Translations under genes and position numbers: made by a program
Assembly: GCF_000224145.3 (NCBI RefSeq)
Contig: NC_020167.2
Span: forward strand, 924,927-988,926
Direction: 5' to 3'
DNA length: 64,000 nucleotides
Source of the DNA: Ciona intestinalis
Lineage: Eukaryota; Chordata; Ascidiacea; Phlebobranchia; Cionidae
Notes under the pieces: model-generated
What the model saw: only the letters and a program-made list of their open reading frames with translations
The model's database searches: none
Told to the model about the DNA's origin: nothing
Part shown: positions 62,101 through 64,000 of the stretch, piece after piece
Numbering within the stretch: position 1 is the first letter of the stretch
Layout: every line of letters begins with the position of its first letter

Positions 62101-63776
62101 TTTAAATTAAAATCTTACTTTTGTTTCAGTGAGTCTGGTAAATGAGCGAGGTTTTTTGTTGAGAAACTGATATTTCTTCCTAAACCAAAATCAACTGCAG
62201 AATATTGTTTTCCCTTCCTTCGGCCAACAACATGACAATATTTTCCTCGTTCTATCAGAGGGAGTGCTTTGTTGGTGCTGTTTTATAAAAACAAGTTGAA
62301 TTTATATAATTTTTACAAAACTCATTGTAACTTACTTCTTTCCAAAACGTCGATATTCATACACAGTCAATGTTTGGTCAATATGGAAATAAAAACCAAA
62401 GAGTTCACGGAGGGCATCCCGACCATCCCTAGTTATTATTCGACCTCCAAATGTTGTTCGACTTTTTAATTTCGATTCAGTTGATGCACCAACTGTGCTT
62501 ACTCTGTACATGAACAATTTCATAGTTTTATTATAAAAAACATTATACTCAATAATGAATGCATGTAACTTGCTTTATCCACATGTGGCCTGAAATCAAC
62601 AGTCGCTATAATACGGATGTCCTGAATTTAAGCAAATATATTAAAAATGTAAACTCTAGAATGCCAACTCTTAAACATTCAAATCCTAATACAACCACCA
62701 TTTCAAGATAGGCAACCTGAAACATTATACGTACAGCTTTTTATATGTTGTAACCCCCTTATTAGGTTCAAATTTTCTCTTTAACTAAAAAACCATGTCC
62801 CAGGTTTAGCTTTAGTTTCTAAAACATCATTGGCTTACTGCGTGTTATGGAGTCGTCTGCTTCGAAATCTAAGCGGAGCAGCATTGATGTTGGACGATGG
62901 GTCACATGGATTCTGTCGAGACGGATCTTTATCTTGTTCTGCATCACTGATCACATGTTTAGATAATTGATCGATGAGAACTTGTTCTATGATGTCTTGT
63001 TTCTGTTTCTGGATCAATTGTTCTTCCTAAACATAAATAGGAAGAACAAAATACATTGATATTAAAAAATATATAAAGTACTGTCTGTGGGGTAAGATGG
63101 GACACATTTAGCACATATTATCCAATATCCTGATCGTGTTTTTATCAATTAATAATGGACTATGGGAGTTGGGAGGATATGGTTTCTTTAAATGAAAATT
63201 TGAAATTCTTTGAATGTTCTTTGTTTACTACCAAAAGGACGAGAAAATAGATTGATAATGTCTCATCTTCCCCAACCCTACTAAAACCATGGTTACACTT
63301 ATGTTTACTCGAATGGTGTATTGGTATAAATGCCTTGAAATGTAACTTGCTTTTGTATACATCTTCTACCTTAACTCAAATAAATATCCTATATAGGAAT
63401 CTTTACATTGTGGGTAAAATGTAACGGTCAAACATAGTATATCCGTTCACTGATAGTATCTGCTGATATTAACATTTTTTAATATTTAGCACCAATAAAA
63501 ATAAGCTAATAATACACCAGTGCAATGCTTCATAGTTTAACATCTATGTGCGTTGTTTAACATTCACAATCACATGCTACAAGGTTTAGCACTGACCACT
63601 TGGTTGGAGCAATTAGCGTAAAGCACGTGGAGACACAAGTACACAGCCCCACATTAATTTAGTTCAATACGTACTGCTGCATATTTTCTTAACTCATGAA
63701 GTCCAGTATAAGGTTTAGATGTATATTCTGTTTGAAATTTTGCCATATCATCCACTGTATAACCAGTATCTACCTC
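59141..63776 (-). CDS. CAPS2: Calcyphosine-2-like EF-hand protein (5' end beyond window)
   Basis: This is a predicted Ca2+-binding protein of the calcyphosin family. Nine minus-strand exons are visible: 63,675-63,776, 62,839-63,026, 62,336-62,503, 62,119-62,277, 61,482-61,621, 61,154-61,308, 60,659-60,740, 60,242-60,376, 59,141-59,319. Phases agree throughout and give the C-terminal 435 aa. The upstream part has a calcyphosine-2-type segment (FGGRIITRDGRDALRELFGF, LTVYEYRRFGKN, GRRKGKQYSAVDFG). The C-terminal half has four EF-hands. Two have canonical loops, DRSGDGRLDKQE and DENNDGAIDYGE. The other two (DPHKTGYVKLLD, SSKNNGQISYVE) lack key ligands. The end, NDGDFINMMRNCWGV, is typical of calcyphosins. 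The acceptor at 61,308 was chosen because it restores the frame. Start codon and promoter lie past 64,000. Confidence 0.87.
60067..60169. repeat. Small foldback repeat with TATGTCC units
   Basis: GGTCCCTTTAAT.AGTGCATGTCC at 60,067-60,090 pairs with its complement at 60,146-60,169. The loop has repeated CTATGTCC-like words. It lies in a calcyphosine-2 intron. Confidence 0.75.
61690..61795 (-). mobile_element. SINE fragment in a calcyphosine-2 intron
   Basis: The minus strand reads GCGCATGGCACAACAGTTAGTGTGGCTGTCTCTAACC, tRNA-like at its start. Confidence 0.5.
63076..63284. mobile_element. MITE in a calcyphosine-2 intron
   Basis: It lies between the exons at 63,026 and 63,675. Ends: CTGTGGGGTAAGATGGGACAC and GTCTCATCTTCCCCAACCCTACTA. 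Confidence 0.7.
63565..63660. mobile_element. SINE fragment in a calcyphosine-2 intron
   Basis: It retains GCACTGACCACTTGGTTGGAGCAATTAGCGTAAAGCAC of the family. Confidence 0.4.
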
Positions 63777-64000
63777 CTGTAAAAACAACAAAAGTGTTAC
63801 AGAGGCATATCAACAAAAAATCATAATTTTTGCATTAATAGAAATGCTCAAATGTCTAAATGGATCACCAAAGTTTTAAAAATAAAACACCTTTTTCAAA
63901 AAACGTGACAAAACCGCCAAAGTGAAAAAACGGCCATGCGACAATACAGAGGACTTCCCATAAAAACTGCCATTTATCTTTGACTGTTTCTAATTTATAA

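Noticed and set aside
1..64000. CRISPR arrays, operons, prokaryotic signals
   Set aside because: The sequence is clearly eukaryotic with introns; no spaced identical repeats of CRISPR type were seen.

Overview
The window looks like nuclear DNA from a tunicate, most probably a Ciona species. It is AT-rich and its compact genes have many small exons with clean GT-AG introns. It is dense with short non-coding repeats: a terminal-inverted-repeat MITE family (ends TATAGTAGGGTGGGG) and tRNA-derived SINEs. The genes are chordate-type (class B1 and class A GPCRs, TMEM216, TMEM38/TRIC, a ZP-domain protein, calcyphosine-2). The species call is inference; gene structures were read from splice signals and reading frame.

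Bases 1 to about 36.5 kb are one large inverted duplication. The left arm is about 1-14,909 and the right arm about 17,059-36,506, with a 2.1 kb spacer. Each arm carries one complete class B1 (secretin-family, PTH-receptor-like) GPCR gene, and the two genes face tail to tail. Ten core exons match one for one, with the same phases and almost the same lengths (565 and 566 aa). The intracellular tails are almost identical, while differences pile up in the extracellular domain and extracellular loops. Two further 5' exons are also kept in both arms, but their reading phase does not join the core directly. The right arm is longer because it took up a degenerate Ty3/gypsy-type LTR retroelement (25,140-28,761), which itself contains a foldback element, and several MITE-like elements. 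The left arm has its own MITE and SINE insertions.

Bases 36.5-42.2 kb are a gene-poor, repeat-rich stretch. Then come TMEM216 (+, 42,217-43,837; ciliary transition zone), an orphan rhodopsin-like GPCR with a Cys-rich N-terminal ectodomain (+, 45,164-47,095), and TMEM38/TRIC (-, 48,217-50,567; ER/SR cation channel). These are followed by a ZP-domain membrane protein (+, 53,076-57,509) and the 3' nine exons of a calcyphosine-2-like EF-hand gene (-, 59,141-63,776) whose 5' end lies beyond the window. These genes look functionally unrelated, as expected of ordinary eukaryotic neighbours. Three of them have a splice-acceptor-like AG within 10 bases of the start codon, which would fit the spliced-leader trans-splicing known in Ciona.
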